Shown: positions 8,950 through 19,172, numbered from the stretch's first letter. The stretch is DNA of 64,000 nucleotides from Achromobacter sp. AONIH1 (GCF_002902905.1 NZ_CP026124.1:1736001-1800000); one strand, 5' to 3'. Numbers and translations: made by a program. The notes: generated from the letters alone by a model not told the origin.

Positions 8950-9627
8950 TCAGCTCAGCACTTCGCGCAGGAAGCGCGAGATGTCGGCCACTTCCTCGGC
9001 GCACACGGAATGCGGCATGCCATAGGTGTGCCAGCGCACGTCGCAGCCCAGGCGCTGCAGCTCGGCCAGCGTGGCCTTGGCGCGCGCCAGCGGCACGACC
9101 GGATCGAAAGTGCCGTGGGCCAGGAAGATCGGAGTGCGCGCATTGGCGCCGTGGCGCTCGGCCTCGGCCGTGTCCAGCAGCGGCAGGTAGCCCGACAGGC
9201 CCATCATGCCGGCCAGCTTCTCGGGCAGGCGCAGGCCGGTGTGCAGCGTCATGGCGCAGCCCTGCGAGAAGCCGGCCAGCACGATGTTGGACGTGGGGAT
9301 GCCGCGGGCGTTCTCGCGCGCGATCAGCTTGTGGATCTCGGCTTCCGAGCGGCGGATGCCGGCGCCGTCCTCGACGCGCACCAGGTCCATCACCAGGATG
9401 TCGTACCAGGAACGCATGGCCATGCCATTGTTGATGGTCACCGGCTGCACCGGCGCGTTCGGGAACACGAAGCGCACCTTGCTGCCGGCCGGCAGGTCCA
9501 GCTCCGGCACGATGGGCGCGAAGTCGTTGCCGTCGGCGCCCAGCCCGTGCAGCCAGATCACGGCGTGCGTGGGATTGGGGGCGGTTTCGATCTCGATGCA
9601 GTCGAGCAGGTCGGTCGTGGCGGTCAT
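8950..9627 (-). CDS. Carboxylesterase / acyl-protein-thioesterase-family alpha/beta hydrolase
   Basis: A 225-residue alpha/beta hydrolase without signal peptide, the usual length for the phospholipase/carboxylesterase family. The visible motifs are the oxyanion loop WLHGLGADGNDF, the nucleophile elbow GFSQG (Ser near residue 115), the acid region HGTFDPVVP and the catalytic His in GMPHSVC. These enzymes cleave short acyl esters or acyl-protein thioesters in the cytoplasm. It is 8 nt from darP on the same strand and is probably co-transcribed with it. Confidence 0.92.
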   Translation of the reverse strand: MTATTDLLDCIEIETAPNPTHAVIWLHGLGADGNDFAPIVPELDLPAGSKVRFVFPNAPVQPVTINNGMAMRSWYDILVMDLVRVEDGAGIRRSEAEIHKLIARENARGIPTSNIVLAGFSQGCAMTLHTGLRLPEKLAGMMGLSGYLPLLDTAEAERHGANARTPIFLAHGTFDPVVPLARAKATLAELQRLGCDVRWHTYGMPHSVCAEEVADISRFLREVLS

Positions 9628-9635
9628 GGATGGAA

Positions 9636-10187
9636 TCAGTGGATGAGGGCCTTGAGCGCCTGGAACAGCGCCCGGTACTGCTTCTTTTGCGGCTCCTGGC
9701 CTTGCAGCAGGGCGGCGTTGGCCTGTTTTTCCTTGCGCGCGGCCCGGATCACGGCGCGCAGGTGCTGCACGTCGGCCTGCGGATTGTTCTCCAGCAGGCG
9801 GGTCAGGGCCTCGTCGTCGTCGAGCAGGCGGTCGCGCAGGGTCTCCAGCCGGTGCATGGCGGCGGTTTCCTCGCGCGAGCCGTTTTCCCAGACGTCGAGC
9901 TGGGCGCGGATTTCCTCGGCGGGGGCGTCGCGCATCAATTTGCCCACGAAATGGGTCTGGCGGCGCAGGCCCTCGCGGCTGGTGGTGCGCTGGGCCATGC
10001 GGATGGCTTCGTACAGGCGTTCCGCCAGCGGCAGCTGTTTCAGGCGTTCGGGCGACAGGGCGATCAGCTGCTTGCCCAGGTCCAGCAGCGCGTGCATCTC
10101 GCGCTTGACCTGGGATTTGCTGGGACGGTCGTAGCCGTTCTCGTCGTAGCCTTCGTCGACGGATTCTTCTTCGGGATGGGAATTCAT
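9636..10187 (-). CDS. darP: DarP (YjgA, DUF615) ribosome-associated protein
   Basis: 183 residues from the chosen start MNSHPEEES at 10187. The longer in-frame extension to 10253 would overlap the divergent pmbA start and lacks family similarity. The conserved core is [20 protein letters not shown], followed by [16 protein letters not shown] and a basic C-terminal helix. DarP/YjgA associates with the dimerisation interface of the 50S subunit and helps late ribosome maturation. It is divergent from pmbA, a pairing common in proteobacteria. Confidence 0.92.
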   Translation of the reverse strand: MNSHPEEESVDEGYDENGYDRPSKSQVKREMHALLDLGKQLIALSPERLKQLPLAERLYEAIRMAQRTTSREGLRRQTHFVGKLMRDAPAEEIRAQLDVWENGSREETAAMHRLETLRDRLLDDDEALTRLLENNPQADVQHLRAVIRAARKEKQANAALLQGQEPQKKQYRALFQALKALIH

Positions 10188-10245
10188 GGAAAACTGCGCA
10201 ATGACAGACTTGGCTATGATAACCGTCTCTGCAAATTGGACAGCA

Positions 10246-11610
10246 ATGGTCAAACCCTCCTCATCCCTGCCGCTGGCGGCAAATCACGCGCGTTTTTCCG
10301 AACTCGTCGAGCAAACCCTCGCCTACGCGCGCCAGATCGGCGCCTCGGACGCGGCGGCTGAAGTCTCCGAGAGCCTGGGGCTGTCGGTCTCCGTGCGCAA
10401 GAACGACATCGAAACCGTCGAGCAGACCCGCGACCGCTCGCTGGACCTGACGGTCTACGCCGGCCAGAGCCGAGGCTCGGCCTCGACCTCCGACTTTTCC
10501 GAGGCGGCGCTGCGCCAGACCGTGGAAGCGGCCTGGCACATTGCCCGCCATACCGCCGCCGACCCGGCGGCCGGCCTGCCCGACGCCGATCAGCTGGCCA
10601 CCGAATTCCCCGACCTGGACCTGCACCACGCCTGGCCGGTGTCCACCGAAGAGGCGGCCGAGCTGGCCCTGCGCGCCGAGCGCGCCGCCCGCGAGGTCGA
10701 TTCCCGCATCACCAATACCGATGGCGCCTCGGTGGGCACCTACGAAGGCCAGTTCGTCATGGGCAATACCCGTGGCTTCCTGGGTGGCTACGCCTATTCG
10801 CGCCACAGCCTGTCGGTGGCGCCGATCGCCGGCCGCGGCAACGGCATGCAGCGCGATTACTGGTACACGTCCGAGCGCGATCCGGCCAGCCTGGCCTCGC
10901 CCGAGGCCGTGGGTCGCTATGCCGCCGGGCGCACGCTGTCGCGCCTGTCGGCGCGCCGTATCCGCACCGGCAAGTTCCCGGTGCTGTTCGAGGCGCCGCT
11001 GGCCCTGGGCCTGGTCGGCGCCCTGACGCAGGCGGCCAACGGTGGCGCGCTGTACCGCAAGGCCAGCTTCCTGCTCGACGCCCTGGGCAAGCCGATCTTC
11101 CCGTCGCACATCAACCTGACCGAGGATCCGCACGTGCGTGGCGCCATGGGCAGCTCGCCGTTCGACGACGAAGGCGTGCGCACGCGCAAGCGCAGCGTGG
11201 TGACGGCCGGCGTGCTGGAAGGCTATTTCCTGTCCTCGTACACCGCCCGCAAGCTCGGCATGACCACCACCGGCAACGCCGGCGGCTCGCACAACCTGAC
11301 CTTCAGCTCCACCCAGACCCAGGCCGGCGACGATTTCGAAGCCATGCTGCGCAAGATGGGCACGGGCTTCCTGGTCACCGAGCTGATCGGGCAGGGCGTG
11401 AACTACGTCTCCGGCGACTATTCGCGCGGCGCGTTCGGCTATTGGGTCGAGAACGGCAAGATCCAGCACGCCGTGCAGGAAGTGACCATCGCCGGCAACC
11501 TGAACGACATGTTCCGCCAGATCGTGGCGGTGGGCGCCGACGTCATCTCGCGCGGCACCAAGACCACGGGCTCGATCCTGATCGAGCAGATGGCCATCGC
11601 CGGCGTCTGA
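10246..11610 (+). CDS. pmbA: Metalloprotease PmbA/TldE
   Basis: 454 residues from the ATG at 10246 (MVKPSSSLP). In-frame codons further upstream at 10186 overlap the darP start and are unlikely. The sequence shows the family blocks [35 protein letters not shown] and, near the C-terminus, [13 protein letters not shown] and [16 protein letters not shown]. PmbA/TldE partners TldD in a zinc metalloprotease that matures microcin B17-like peptides and degrades CcdA antitoxin. TldE itself lacks the metal-binding HExxxH, and none is seen here. tldD is not in the window. Confidence 0.96.
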   Translation: MVKPSSSLPLAANHARFSELVEQTLAYARQIGASDAAAEVSESLGLSVSVRKNDIETVEQTRDRSLDLTVYAGQSRGSASTSDFSEAALRQTVEAAWHIARHTAADPAAGLPDADQLATEFPDLDLHHAWPVSTEEAAELALRAERAAREVDSRITNTDGASVGTYEGQFVMGNTRGFLGGYAYSRHSLSVAPIAGRGNGMQRDYWYTSERDPASLASPEAVGRYAAGRTLSRLSARRIRTGKFPVLFEAPLALGLVGALTQAANGGALYRKASFLLDALGKPIFPSHINLTEDPHVRGAMGSSPFDDEGVRTRKRSVVTAGVLEGYFLSSYTARKLGMTTTGNAGGSHNLTFSSTQTQAGDDFEAMLRKMGTGFLVTELIGQGVNYVSGDYSRGAFGYWVENGKIQHAVQEVTIAGNLNDMFRQIVAVGADVISRGTKTTGSILIEQMAIAGV

Positions 11611-11614
11611 TCCC

Positions 11615-11641
11615 GTTGGCCGGGGCGCGGCCCCGGCCAAC
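11615..11641 (+). terminator. Strong hairpin after pmbA, no U-tract
   Basis: GTTGGCCGGGGC (11615-11626), loop GCG and GCCCCGGCCAAC (11630-11641) form a perfect 12-bp stem four nucleotides after the pmbA stop codon. No run of T follows, so termination would need another factor. Confidence 0.5.
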
Positions 11642-11673
11642 GCCGCCTTGCCCGGCCGCCCGCGCCGTCGCGT

Positions 11674-11730
11674 CTTTGCAATCCTGCCTTTGCAATCCCT
11701 TACCTGCTCGGGAATTCCTCTAGCAATCCC
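11674..11730 (+). repeat. Short direct repeats upstream of the TRAP receptor gene
   Basis: CTTTGCAATCC occurs at 11674-11684 and 11688-11698 with a 14-nt period. A shorter copy, GCAATCCC, lies at 11723-11730. They sit 75-130 nt before the receptor start and could be regulator half-sites. Confidence 0.45.
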
Positions 11731-11804
11731 TGACCCCGCCAGCGTGTAATATCCGGCGGGTATTGCTGGAAGTCCCTGGTGTTGCTGTAAAGAAGGAGCA
11801 AGAG

Positions 11805-12902
11805 ATGCAACGACGTTCATTCTTGAAACAGGCGGGGCTCGGCGCCGTGGCAACGGGCGCGGCCATCGCCGCGCCGGCATATGCCCAGGATTCGCCGTCG
11901 TTGAAGTGGCGCCTGGCCTCCGGTTTCCCCAGCGCCCTGGACCTGCGCTTCGGCGCGGGCGAGACCTTCTGCAAGTTCGTTTCCGAATCCACCGGCGGCA
12001 AGTTCAGCATCCGCCACCTGCCCGAGGGCGAGGTCGCGCCCGCGGCCGAGCTGGTCGACGCGGTCGGCGCCGGCAAGGTCGAATGCGCCCACGCCTCTTC
12101 CGCGCTGCTGCACGCGCGCAATCCCGCCTTTTGCTTCGATGCCGGCATGCCTTTCGGCCTGACCGCGCGCCAGATGGACGCCTGGATGATGGAAGGCGAG
12201 GGCCTGCGCCTGACCCGCGAGCTGTTCAAGCCCCTGAAGGCCGTCAACTTCCCGCTGGGCAATACCGGCGGCCAGATGGGCGGCTGGTTCAGGAAAGAGG
12301 TCAAGCGCGTGGGCGACCTGAAGGGCCTGAAGATGCGCGTGGACGGCCTGGCCGCCGACGTGCTGGCCCGCCTGGGCGTGGCGCCGCAACAGGCGGCGCT
12401 GGCCGAGCTGGCGCAGGCGGCCGAGAAGGACGGCCTGGAGGCCGTGGCCGGCTCGGGCGCCTACGATGACAGCAAGCTAGGGCTGAACAAGTTCGCCAAG
12501 TTCTATTACGGGCCGGGCTGGTGGGCGGGCAGCGGCCAGCTGTCGCTCTATATCAATGACGAGGCCTGGAGCAAGCTGCCCAAGAACTACCAATCGGTGG
12601 TCGAGGCCGCCGCCCGTGCCGCGCACGCCGCCGCCTCGGCCCGCTATGACGCGCGCAATCCCGGCGCCCTGGCGCAGTTGACGGCCAATGGCGCGCAGTT
12701 GCGCGCCTTTTCCCGCTCGATCATGGACGCGGCCTTCGAGGCCACGCAGCAGCTCTACAAGGAACTGGGCGACAAGGACCCGGCCTTCAAGGCGCTGCAC
12801 AGCAGCTATATGGGTTTTCGCGACAGCGAGATGCCCTGGTTCCGCCTGACCGAGGGCGCCTACGGCCAGTACCTGGGCGTGGCGCTGTCGGCCAGGAGCT
12901 GA
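11805..12902 (+). CDS. Orphan TRAP transporter solute-binding protein (DctP family)
   Basis: 365 residues with a twin-arginine-like export signal (MQRRSFLKQAGLG...AYAQ). The ATG at 11805 follows AAGGAG at a proper distance; a longer upstream frame is not needed. The mature protein has the DctP pattern: LKWRLASGFP, the central LGNTGGQMGGWFRKEVKRVGDLKGLKMRV with the carboxylate-binding Arg, and the YYGPGWWAGSGQLSLYIND block. It binds an organic anion, usually a carboxylate, in the periplasm. No dctQ or dctM is adjacent, so it must work with a permease encoded elsewhere, perhaps promiscuously. Confidence 0.92.
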   Translation: MQRRSFLKQAGLGAVATGAAIAAPAYAQDSPSLKWRLASGFPSALDLRFGAGETFCKFVSESTGGKFSIRHLPEGEVAPAAELVDAVGAGKVECAHASSALLHARNPAFCFDAGMPFGLTARQMDAWMMEGEGLRLTRELFKPLKAVNFPLGNTGGQMGGWFRKEVKRVGDLKGLKMRVDGLAADVLARLGVAPQQAALAELAQAAEKDGLEAVAGSGAYDDSKLGLNKFAKFYYGPGWWAGSGQLSLYINDEAWSKLPKNYQSVVEAAARAAHAAASARYDARNPGALAQLTANGAQLRAFSRSIMDAAFEATQQLYKELGDKDPAFKALHSSYMGFRDSEMPWFRLTEGAYGQYLGVALSARS

Positions 12903-12913
12903 GCAGGAGGCCG

Positions 12914-12934
12914 TTGCCGAATGGCATTCGGCAA
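12914..12934 (+). terminator. Perfect 10-bp hairpin after the TRAP receptor gene
   Basis: TTGCCGAATG (12914-12923), one G and CATTCGGCAA (12925-12934) form a near-continuous palindrome just after the stop codon. A GGGGTTTT run follows about 5 nt later. It could be an intrinsic terminator or a dyad regulatory site. Confidence 0.45.
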
Positions 12935-13041
12935 GGAGTGGGGTTTTCACTGATTTCCCCTGGTTTTTGACTAGAAATCGGGCGGTTTGGCGCCTTTTGT
13001 TGAACGGCATTCAAGTTTCGGCCTGATACAAAAGGAGTAAT

Positions 13042-13146
13042 ATGCCGGGTCTTGACGCGCGAACGCGCCGCCTTCGAGCGGCAACCGCCGTCAATCCGGC
13101 AGGCCTGGCCGACCCGGATTACCAAACATTCCGAGACAGACTTTAG
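13042..13146 (+). CDS. Possible 34-residue leader peptide before the LIV receptor gene
   Basis: A short frame with a strong ribosome binding site (AAAGGAG, 4 nt before the ATG) reads MPGLDARTRRLRAATAVNPA and ends RDRL-stop 13 nt before the receptor ATG at 13160. The placement suggests translational coupling or attenuation of the amino acid importer. It is not a classical attenuator peptide because it has no run of Leu, Ile or Val codons. It could also be chance. Confidence 0.35.
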   Translation: MPGLDARTRRLRAATAVNPAGLADPDYQTFRDRL

Positions 13147-13159
13147 GGTGGTATCAACC

Positions 13160-14314
13160 ATGCAATCGAAGACCAAGAAGCTGCTGGCCGCGCTGATCGC
13201 GGCCGGTGTCGTTCCGGCTGCCCACGCGGCCGACCTCAAGCTGGGCGTGGCCGAGGCCCTGTCGGGCGGCGCCGCCCAGTACGGCGCGTCGATCCGCAAC
13301 GGCTTCCAGCTGGCTGCCGATGAAATCAACGCCGCCGGCGGCATCAACGGCAACAAGGTCGTGCTGGTGATCGAGGACGAACAGGGCAAGAAGGAAGAAG
13401 CCATCAACGTCTTCAAGAAGCTGATCTTCAAGGACAACGTCCTGATGGTCTTCGGCCCGACGCTGTCGAACTCGGCCCAGGCCGCCGACCCGATCGCCCA
13501 GGCCGCCAAGACGGTCGTCTTCGGCACCTCCAACACCGCCGATGGCATCACCTCCATCGGCAACTACGTGTTCCGCAACTCGGTCACCGAAGCCGACGTG
13601 CTGCCGGCCACCATCTCCACCGTCAAGGCCAAGACCGGCCTGAAGAACGTGGCGGTGCTCTACGGCAACGACGACGTCTTCACCAAGAGCGGCTACGACA
13701 ACTTCAAGAAGGCCCTGGAAGACCAGAAGATCCCGGTCACCACGACCGAGACCTTCGCCAAGGGCGACGTGGACTTCAAGGCCCAGCTGACCAAGATCAA
13801 GGGCACCAACCCCGACGCCATCGTGCTGTCGGCCCTGCTGGCCGAAGGCGCCCCGATCATGGTGCAGGCCCGCCAGCTCGGCATCAACCTGCCGGTCATC
13901 GGCGGCAACGGCATGAACTCGGTCAAGATCTTCGACCTGGCTCCCGGCGGCGCGTCGAACAACCTGTGGATCGGCAGCCCCTGGTCCATCGAGAACAAGT
14001 CGGCCGAGAACGTGAAGTTCATCGACGCCTACAAGGCCAAGTTCAACGGCGCGCCCGACCAGTTCGCGGCCCAGTCGTACGACGCCATGTACATCGTCGC
14101 CCAGGCCCTGAAGAACACCAAGATCAGCGGCGACCTGCCCAAGGACCGCACGGCACTGCGCGACGCGCTGCCGTCGGTGCAGTGGACCGGCGCCACCGGC
14201 GCCTTCAAGTTCCGCCAGGCCAACGACCGCGCCGGCAAGCCCGCCGGCTACGACGCCGACCAGGCGCCGATCGTCAGCGTGACCAAGGACGGCAAGTACG
14301 TCATCGAGAAGTAA
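13160..14314 (+). CDS. Branched-chain amino acid ABC transporter substrate-binding protein
   Basis: 384 residues with a Sec signal peptide (MQSKTKKLLAALIAAGVVPAAHA) and a mature start ADLKLGVAEALSGGAAQYG. This is the type I periplasmic-binding fold of the LivJ/LivK family (ADEINAAGGINGNKVVLVIED in the first lobe, VAVLYGNDDVFTKSGYDNFKKALE further on). Start ATG 13160 places the signal peptide correctly; the preceding in-frame codons belong to unlikely upstream sequence. It captures branched-chain or other hydrophobic amino acids, or related acids, for the permease genes that follow. A terminator-like hairpin separates it from livH, so the receptor may be made in excess. Confidence 0.93.
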   Translation: MQSKTKKLLAALIAAGVVPAAHAADLKLGVAEALSGGAAQYGASIRNGFQLAADEINAAGGINGNKVVLVIEDEQGKKEEAINVFKKLIFKDNVLMVFGPTLSNSAQAADPIAQAAKTVVFGTSNTADGITSIGNYVFRNSVTEADVLPATISTVKAKTGLKNVAVLYGNDDVFTKSGYDNFKKALEDQKIPVTTTETFAKGDVDFKAQLTKIKGTNPDAIVLSALLAEGAPIMVQARQLGINLPVIGGNGMNSVKIFDLAPGGASNNLWIGSPWSIENKSAENVKFIDAYKAKFNGAPDQFAAQSYDAMYIVAQALKNTKISGDLPKDRTALRDALPSVQWTGATGAFKFRQANDRAGKPAGYDADQAPIVSVTKDGKYVIEK

Positions 14315-14341
14315 TCGGCACGCGTCCCCCTGATGGGGGAT

Positions 14342-14385
14342 GCGCCTGGCGCGCGGCCTGGACGGGGCGTGCGCCAGGCGCTTTT
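14342..14385 (+). terminator. Intrinsic terminator / attenuating hairpin between receptor and livH
   Basis: GCGCCTGGCGC (14342-14352) pairs perfectly with GCGCCAGGCGC (14371-14381) and is followed by TTTT. It would release most transcripts after the receptor gene. This commonly gives more binding protein than permease. Confidence 0.7.
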
Positions 14386-14567
14386 CATAGCAGGGCCGCC
14401 CCAAGACAAGAACATCCCCCGGGGGCAGCAGGCCCGCGCGGCGCAAGCGGCGCGGGAGCATTTCCTTGTCGCGGGAGCGCTTCAAGCAGAAGCGCATCCG
14501 CGGGGCGCAGGCCCGCGCCATCAGCGCGGCGCGGCGGTCCTTTCGGTTTTATCTGGAACGTCCAATC

Positions 14568-15449
14568 ATGTTGGAACAACAATTCGTCAACGCCTTGTCG
14601 CTGGGCTGCGTCTACGCCCTGTTCGCGCTGGGCTTCACGCTGGTCTTCGGCGTGCTCGGGGTCATCAATCTGGCGCATGGCGCGGTTTTCATGGTGGGGG
14701 CCTACGCGGCGCTGACCGTGGTGCAGAACCTGGCCCTGCCGCTGTGGGCGGGACTGGTGGCGGCCTTCGTCGTCGCGGGCCTGACCGGCGTCATCATCGA
14801 CTACCTGGTGCTCAAGCCGCTGCGCAAGCGCAACGCGCCTCACCTGATTCCCATGATCGCCACCATCGGCGTGGGCATCATCCTGAACAACGCCGCGCAG
14901 GGCATTTTCGGCGCCAGCAACCTGCGCTTCCCGCACGGCACCGTGCCCGAGGAAGTGATCGAGGTCGCCGGTCTGCACCTGACCGTGATCGAGCTGGGCA
15001 TCATCTTCATGTCCTTCGCGCTGATGGCCGTGCTGATGTTCGTCATGCGCCGCACGCAGTTCGGCCGCGCGCTGCGCGCCATCGCCGAATCGCCCAAGGC
15101 CGCCTGGCTGCTGGGCATCAATGTTGAAAAACTGTTCATCACCACTTCGTTCGCCGCCGCGGCGCTGGGCGGCGTGGCCGGCGTGCTGATCGGGCTGTAC
15201 TCGAACGCGCTCTTCCCGCTCATGGGCCAGCCCATGCTGCACAAGGGCATCGCGGTCATCATCCTGGGCGGCATGGGCGACATCCGCGGCGCCATGCTGG
15301 GCGGCCTGTTCCTGGGCTTCGCCGAGGTGCTGTCGGTGGCCTATATCGGCTCCACCATGCGCGATGCGGTGGCATTCGGCCTGCTGTTCCTGATCCTGCT
15401 GGTGCGTCCGCAGGGCCTGTTCGGCAAAGTGGTTCAACGCAAGGCGTAA
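14568..15449 (+). CDS. livH: LIV-type ABC transporter permease LivH
   Basis: 293 residues from the ATG at 14568 (MLEQQFVNALSLGCVYALFALG). It has about eight hydrophobic helices and the family blocks LVFGVLGVINLAHGAVFMVGAY and GVAGVLIGLYSNALFPLMG. It pairs with LivM to form the inner-membrane channel of a branched-chain amino acid importer. The ABC-ATPase contact loop (RAIAESPKAAWLLGIN) is intact. The frame is open upstream to 14466 but that part is charged and unlike the family. Confidence 0.95.
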   Translation: MLEQQFVNALSLGCVYALFALGFTLVFGVLGVINLAHGAVFMVGAYAALTVVQNLALPLWAGLVAAFVVAGLTGVIIDYLVLKPLRKRNAPHLIPMIATIGVGIILNNAAQGIFGASNLRFPHGTVPEEVIEVAGLHLTVIELGIIFMSFALMAVLMFVMRRTQFGRALRAIAESPKAAWLLGINVEKLFITTSFAAAALGGVAGVLIGLYSNALFPLMGQPMLHKGIAVIILGGMGDIRGAMLGGLFLGFAEVLSVAYIGSTMRDAVAFGLLFLILLVRPQGLFGKVVQRKA

Positions 15450-15454
15450 GTGTG

Positions 15455-16321
15455 ATGAGCGGATTCGAAAATTTCTGGGCCATTTATGGCAACCTGGTGC
15501 TGACGCTGGGCACCAATGCCCTGCTGGCCCTGTCCATCTGGCTGACGCTGGCCTGCGGCATGCTGGCCATGGCCAATGCGGCCTTCATGGGCATCGGCGC
15601 CTACGCCGCCGCCTTGCTCACCATGAACTACGACGCCTCCTTCCCGGTGGCGCTGGCCGGCGGCATGCTGGCGCCGGCCCTGGTGGCGGCGCTGATCGGC
15701 CTGCCCACGCTGCGCTTGTCCGGGGTCTACCTGGCCATGGCGACGCTGGGTTTCGGCGAGGTGGTGCGCGTGACCGTGCTGAACACCGAGTCCATCACCG
15801 GCGGCGCGCTGGGCCTTAACGGCATCCCGCAGCTGACCCAGTGGTGGCACGTGATCCTGGCGGTCGTCATCGTGCTGTTCGTGCTGTGGCGCGTGCGCGT
15901 GTCCAAGATCGGCCGCGCCTTCGACGCCATCCGTGGCGACGAAACCGCCGCCGGTCTGATGGGCATCGACGTGCGCGCCAACAAGATGCTGGCATTCGTG
16001 GCGGGCGCCATGATCGCCGGCCTGGCGGGCGCGCTGAACGCTCACCTGACCTTTTTCATCGGACCCAACGAATACGGCTTCGACCGTGGCGTGGAAATCC
16101 TGACCATGGCGATCCTGGGCGGCATCGGCGGCCTGGCGGGCCCGGTGCTGGGCAGCTTCATCATCACGGTGCTGCCCGAGATGCTGCGCGGCTTCGCGGA
16201 TTTCCGCCTGGTCGTCAATGGAGTGATCCTGGTGGTGATCGTGTTGTTCCTGCCGCAAGGCATCTGGGATCCGGCGCGCTTCAAGCGCTGGATGCGTCAG
16301 GGAGGCAAGCGCCATGCTTGA
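15455..16321 (+). CDS. livM: LIV-type ABC transporter permease LivM
   Basis: About 288 residues. A GTG at 15452 directly precedes the ATG at 15455, so either could start. The protein is the second membrane subunit (ALSIWLTLACGMLAMANAAFMGIGAYAAALL near the N-terminus, then the ATPase-contact block RAFDAIRGDETAAGLMGIDV). It begins a few nucleotides after livH and overlaps livG by 8 nt, which indicates translational coupling. Confidence 0.95.
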   Translation: MSGFENFWAIYGNLVLTLGTNALLALSIWLTLACGMLAMANAAFMGIGAYAAALLTMNYDASFPVALAGGMLAPALVAALIGLPTLRLSGVYLAMATLGFGEVVRVTVLNTESITGGALGLNGIPQLTQWWHVILAVVIVLFVLWRVRVSKIGRAFDAIRGDETAAGLMGIDVRANKMLAFVAGAMIAGLAGALNAHLTFFIGPNEYGFDRGVEILTMAILGGIGGLAGPVLGSFIITVLPEMLRGFADFRLVVNGVILVVIVLFLPQGIWDPARFKRWMRQGGKRHA

Positions 16322-17098
16322 GCTTTCCTCCGTCTCCAAGAGCTTTGGCGGCCTGCATGTGCTGCATGACGTCAATCTGTCCGTGCCCCAGGGCAGCATC
16401 TACGGCCTGATCGGCCCGAACGGCGCCGGCAAGACCACGGTGTTCAACCTGATCACCGGCCTGCTGCCGCCCAGCGGCGGCGCCATCACGTTCAACGGCG
16501 ACAGCCTGCTGCGGCGCGCGCCGCACCAGATCACGCGCATGGGCATCGCCCGCACGTTCCAGAACATTCGCCTGTTCAAGGAGATGACGCTGCTGGAAAA
16601 CGTGGTGGTCGGCGCCTACCGCCACATGAACTACGGCTTCCCCAGCCTGCTGCTGGGCCTGCCGGGATTCCGCGAGCACGAGAAGCGGGCCCGCGAACGC
16701 GCCCACGAGCTGCTGACCTGGATGCGCCTGGACCACAAGGCCAATGACCTGGCTGACAATCTGTCCTACGGCGAACAGCGCCGGCTGGAGCTGGCGCGCG
16801 CGCTGGCCACCGAGCCCAAGCTGCTGTTGCTGGACGAGCCGGTCGCGGGCATGAACACCGGCGAGCGCGCCGAGCTCATGCGCGAGATCCTGGCGATCCG
16901 CGAACGCGGCTACACCATTCTCATGATCGAGCACGACATGCGCTTCGTCATGGGCCTGTGCGAACAGATCGCGGTGCTGAACTTCGGCAAGATCATCGCC
17001 TGCGGCGGGCCTGAAGAGATCCGCAACAACGAGCAGGTCATCGAGGCCTACCTGGGCCGCGAAGACGATGAAGACGCCGAACACGCGGAGGCCGCAAA

Positions 17099-17102
<4 letters not shown>
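16314..17102 (+). CDS. livG: LIV-type ABC transporter ATP-binding protein LivG
   Basis: 262 residues with Walker A GPNGAGKTT (about residues 35-43), the ABC signature LSYGEQRRLELARAL and Walker B LLLLDEPVAG followed by MIEHDM with the switch His. The NIRLFKEMTLLENV block is typical of LivG. It powers the importer with LivF at the cytoplasmic face. It overlaps livM by 8 nt and livF by 4 nt (ATGA). Confidence 0.96.
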
Positions 17103-17809
<707 letters not shown>

Positions 17810-18223
17810 CCGGATCTTGCCGGGGCGCGCGCGGTTCAGGTTGCGCGCGCCGGCCGCTGTCTGGCGGGACGTCTGCCGCCTGTCAGGGCAGGCGCCGCCA
17901 GGCAGGCATTTCGTCCAGCGAAGGTTGTCCCTTTTATATGAGGCCCTTTCGTCTGGCTGCCCCCGCGAGCCGTCCCGGTGAGGACGGGGGCGGATGCGGG
18001 AGGCCGTCGCCTCCTGGCTTGCCCATTTTTTGAGCAGCTGTGTTAGAATCACAGGCTTTCCCTCATTTTGGCTATTGCACGGGCGGGTAATAACGCTTAG
18101 GCGGGACGCTGATAGAGGCTTGAAATTCCAGGGTTTTCTCGGGAATCACGGCCTAGTCGGGGGAAGGAAGCGCTGGCAGGGATACGCCCGCCGGCGGAAT
18201 CATTTTTCTTCTTAGGAACCATC
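17810..18223 (+). promoter_or_regulatory. Gene-free leader region upstream of rplM
   Basis: These 414 bases hold no credible gene. A GC-rich hairpin at 17824-17851 (GGCGCGCGC and GCGCGCGCC, 10-nt loop, no U-tract) probably marks the end of the liv transcript. A TAGAAT box near 18044-18050 preceded by TTGCCC is the likely rplM promoter. It leaves a leader of more than 150 nt, long enough for ribosomal-protein autoregulation, but I cannot identify an L13 binding structure. Confidence 0.5.
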
Positions 18224-18652
18224 ATGAAGACCTTTGTGGCCAAGCCGCATGAAGTCCAACGTGACTGGTTTGTGATCGACGCCAAGGGCAAAGTCCTCGG
18301 TCGTGTGGCCAGCGAAGTCGCACGTCGTCTGCGTGGCAAGCACAAACCTGAATTCACGCCGCACGTTGATACTGGCGATTACATCGTCATCATCAACGCT
18401 TCCGATATCGTCGTTACCGGCACGAAGGCGAAGGACAAGAAGTACTTCCGCCACACCACGTACCCGGGCGGTATCCGCGAAACGAACTTCGAGAAAATGC
18501 AAGAGCGTTTTCCCGGCCGCGCCATCCAGAAGGCTGTCAAGGGCATGCTGCCCAAGGGTCCGCTGGGCTACGCGATGATCAAGAAACTGAAGGTGTACGC
18601 CGGTGCCGAGCACCCGCACACCGCCCAGCAGCCCAAGACGCTGGATATCTAA
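18224..18652 (+). CDS. rplM: 50S ribosomal protein L13
   Basis: 142 residues, the standard length. The N-terminus [20 protein letters not shown] and the block [20 protein letters not shown] identify L13, an early-assembly protein of the large subunit. The start follows AGGA. rpsI begins 9 nt after the stop, the usual rplM-rpsI operon. The codon choice is more optimised than in neighbours, as expected for a highly expressed gene. Confidence 0.98.
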   Translation: MKTFVAKPHEVQRDWFVIDAKGKVLGRVASEVARRLRGKHKPEFTPHVDTGDYIVIINASDIVVTGTKAKDKKYFRHTTYPGGIRETNFEKMQERFPGRAIQKAVKGMLPKGPLGYAMIKKLKVYAGAEHPHTAQQPKTLDI

Positions 18653-18661
18653 GGAAACGCC

Positions 18662-19054
18662 ATGATCGGTAACTGGAACTACGGAACCGGCCGTCGCAAA
18701 ACCTCGGTGGCTCGCGTTTTCATCAAGAAGGGCACCGGCAAGATCGTCGTCAACGGCAAGCCCGTCGACGAGTTCTTCGCTCGTGAAACCGGCCGCATGG
18801 TCGTGCGCCAGCCGCTGGAACTGACCGGCCACCTGGAATCGTTCGACATCAAGGTCAATGTGCACGGCGGCGGTGAAACCGGCCAGGCCGGCGCAGTCCG
18901 TCACGGCATCACGCGTGCCCTGATCGACTACGACGCGACCCTGAAGCCCGCGCTGTCGCAAGCTGGTTTCGTGACCCGCGATGCCCGCGAAGTCGAACGC
19001 AAGAAGGTCGGCTTCCGCAAGGCCCGTCGTCGCAAGCAGTTCAGCAAGCGCTGA
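18662..19054 (+). CDS. rpsI: 30S ribosomal protein S9
   Basis: 130 residues with the N-terminal [15 protein letters not shown] and the C-terminal basic tail [17 protein letters not shown] that reaches the P-site tRNA in the 30S subunit. The [19 protein letters not shown] segment is the conserved core. It is co-transcribed with rplM and is followed by a strong terminator. Confidence 0.98.
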   Translation: MIGNWNYGTGRRKTSVARVFIKKGTGKIVVNGKPVDEFFARETGRMVVRQPLELTGHLESFDIKVNVHGGGETGQAGAVRHGITRALIDYDATLKPALSQAGFVTRDAREVERKKVGFRKARRRKQFSKR

Positions 19055-19063
19055 TGCCTGCAG

Positions 19064-19091
19064 AAAAAAGCCCGCTACGGCGGGCTTTTTT
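19064..19091. terminator. Intrinsic terminator of rplM-rpsI
   Basis: AAAAAAGCCCG (19064-19074), loop ctacg and CGGGCTTTTTT form a stem with A and T tracts on the two sides. It can act in both directions but here serves the rightward ribosomal operon. Confidence 0.93.
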
Positions 19092-19172
19092 CATTTGGGG
19101 CCGCCGCTCCGCCTGCCCGCGATTGTCGGGCGATACAATCACGTTTCGTTCCACGTAGAGTTCATATCCATC

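Noticed and set aside
10261..11880. 539-codon leftward frame opposite pmbA
   Set aside because: Antisense shadow; pmbA is an unambiguous family match.
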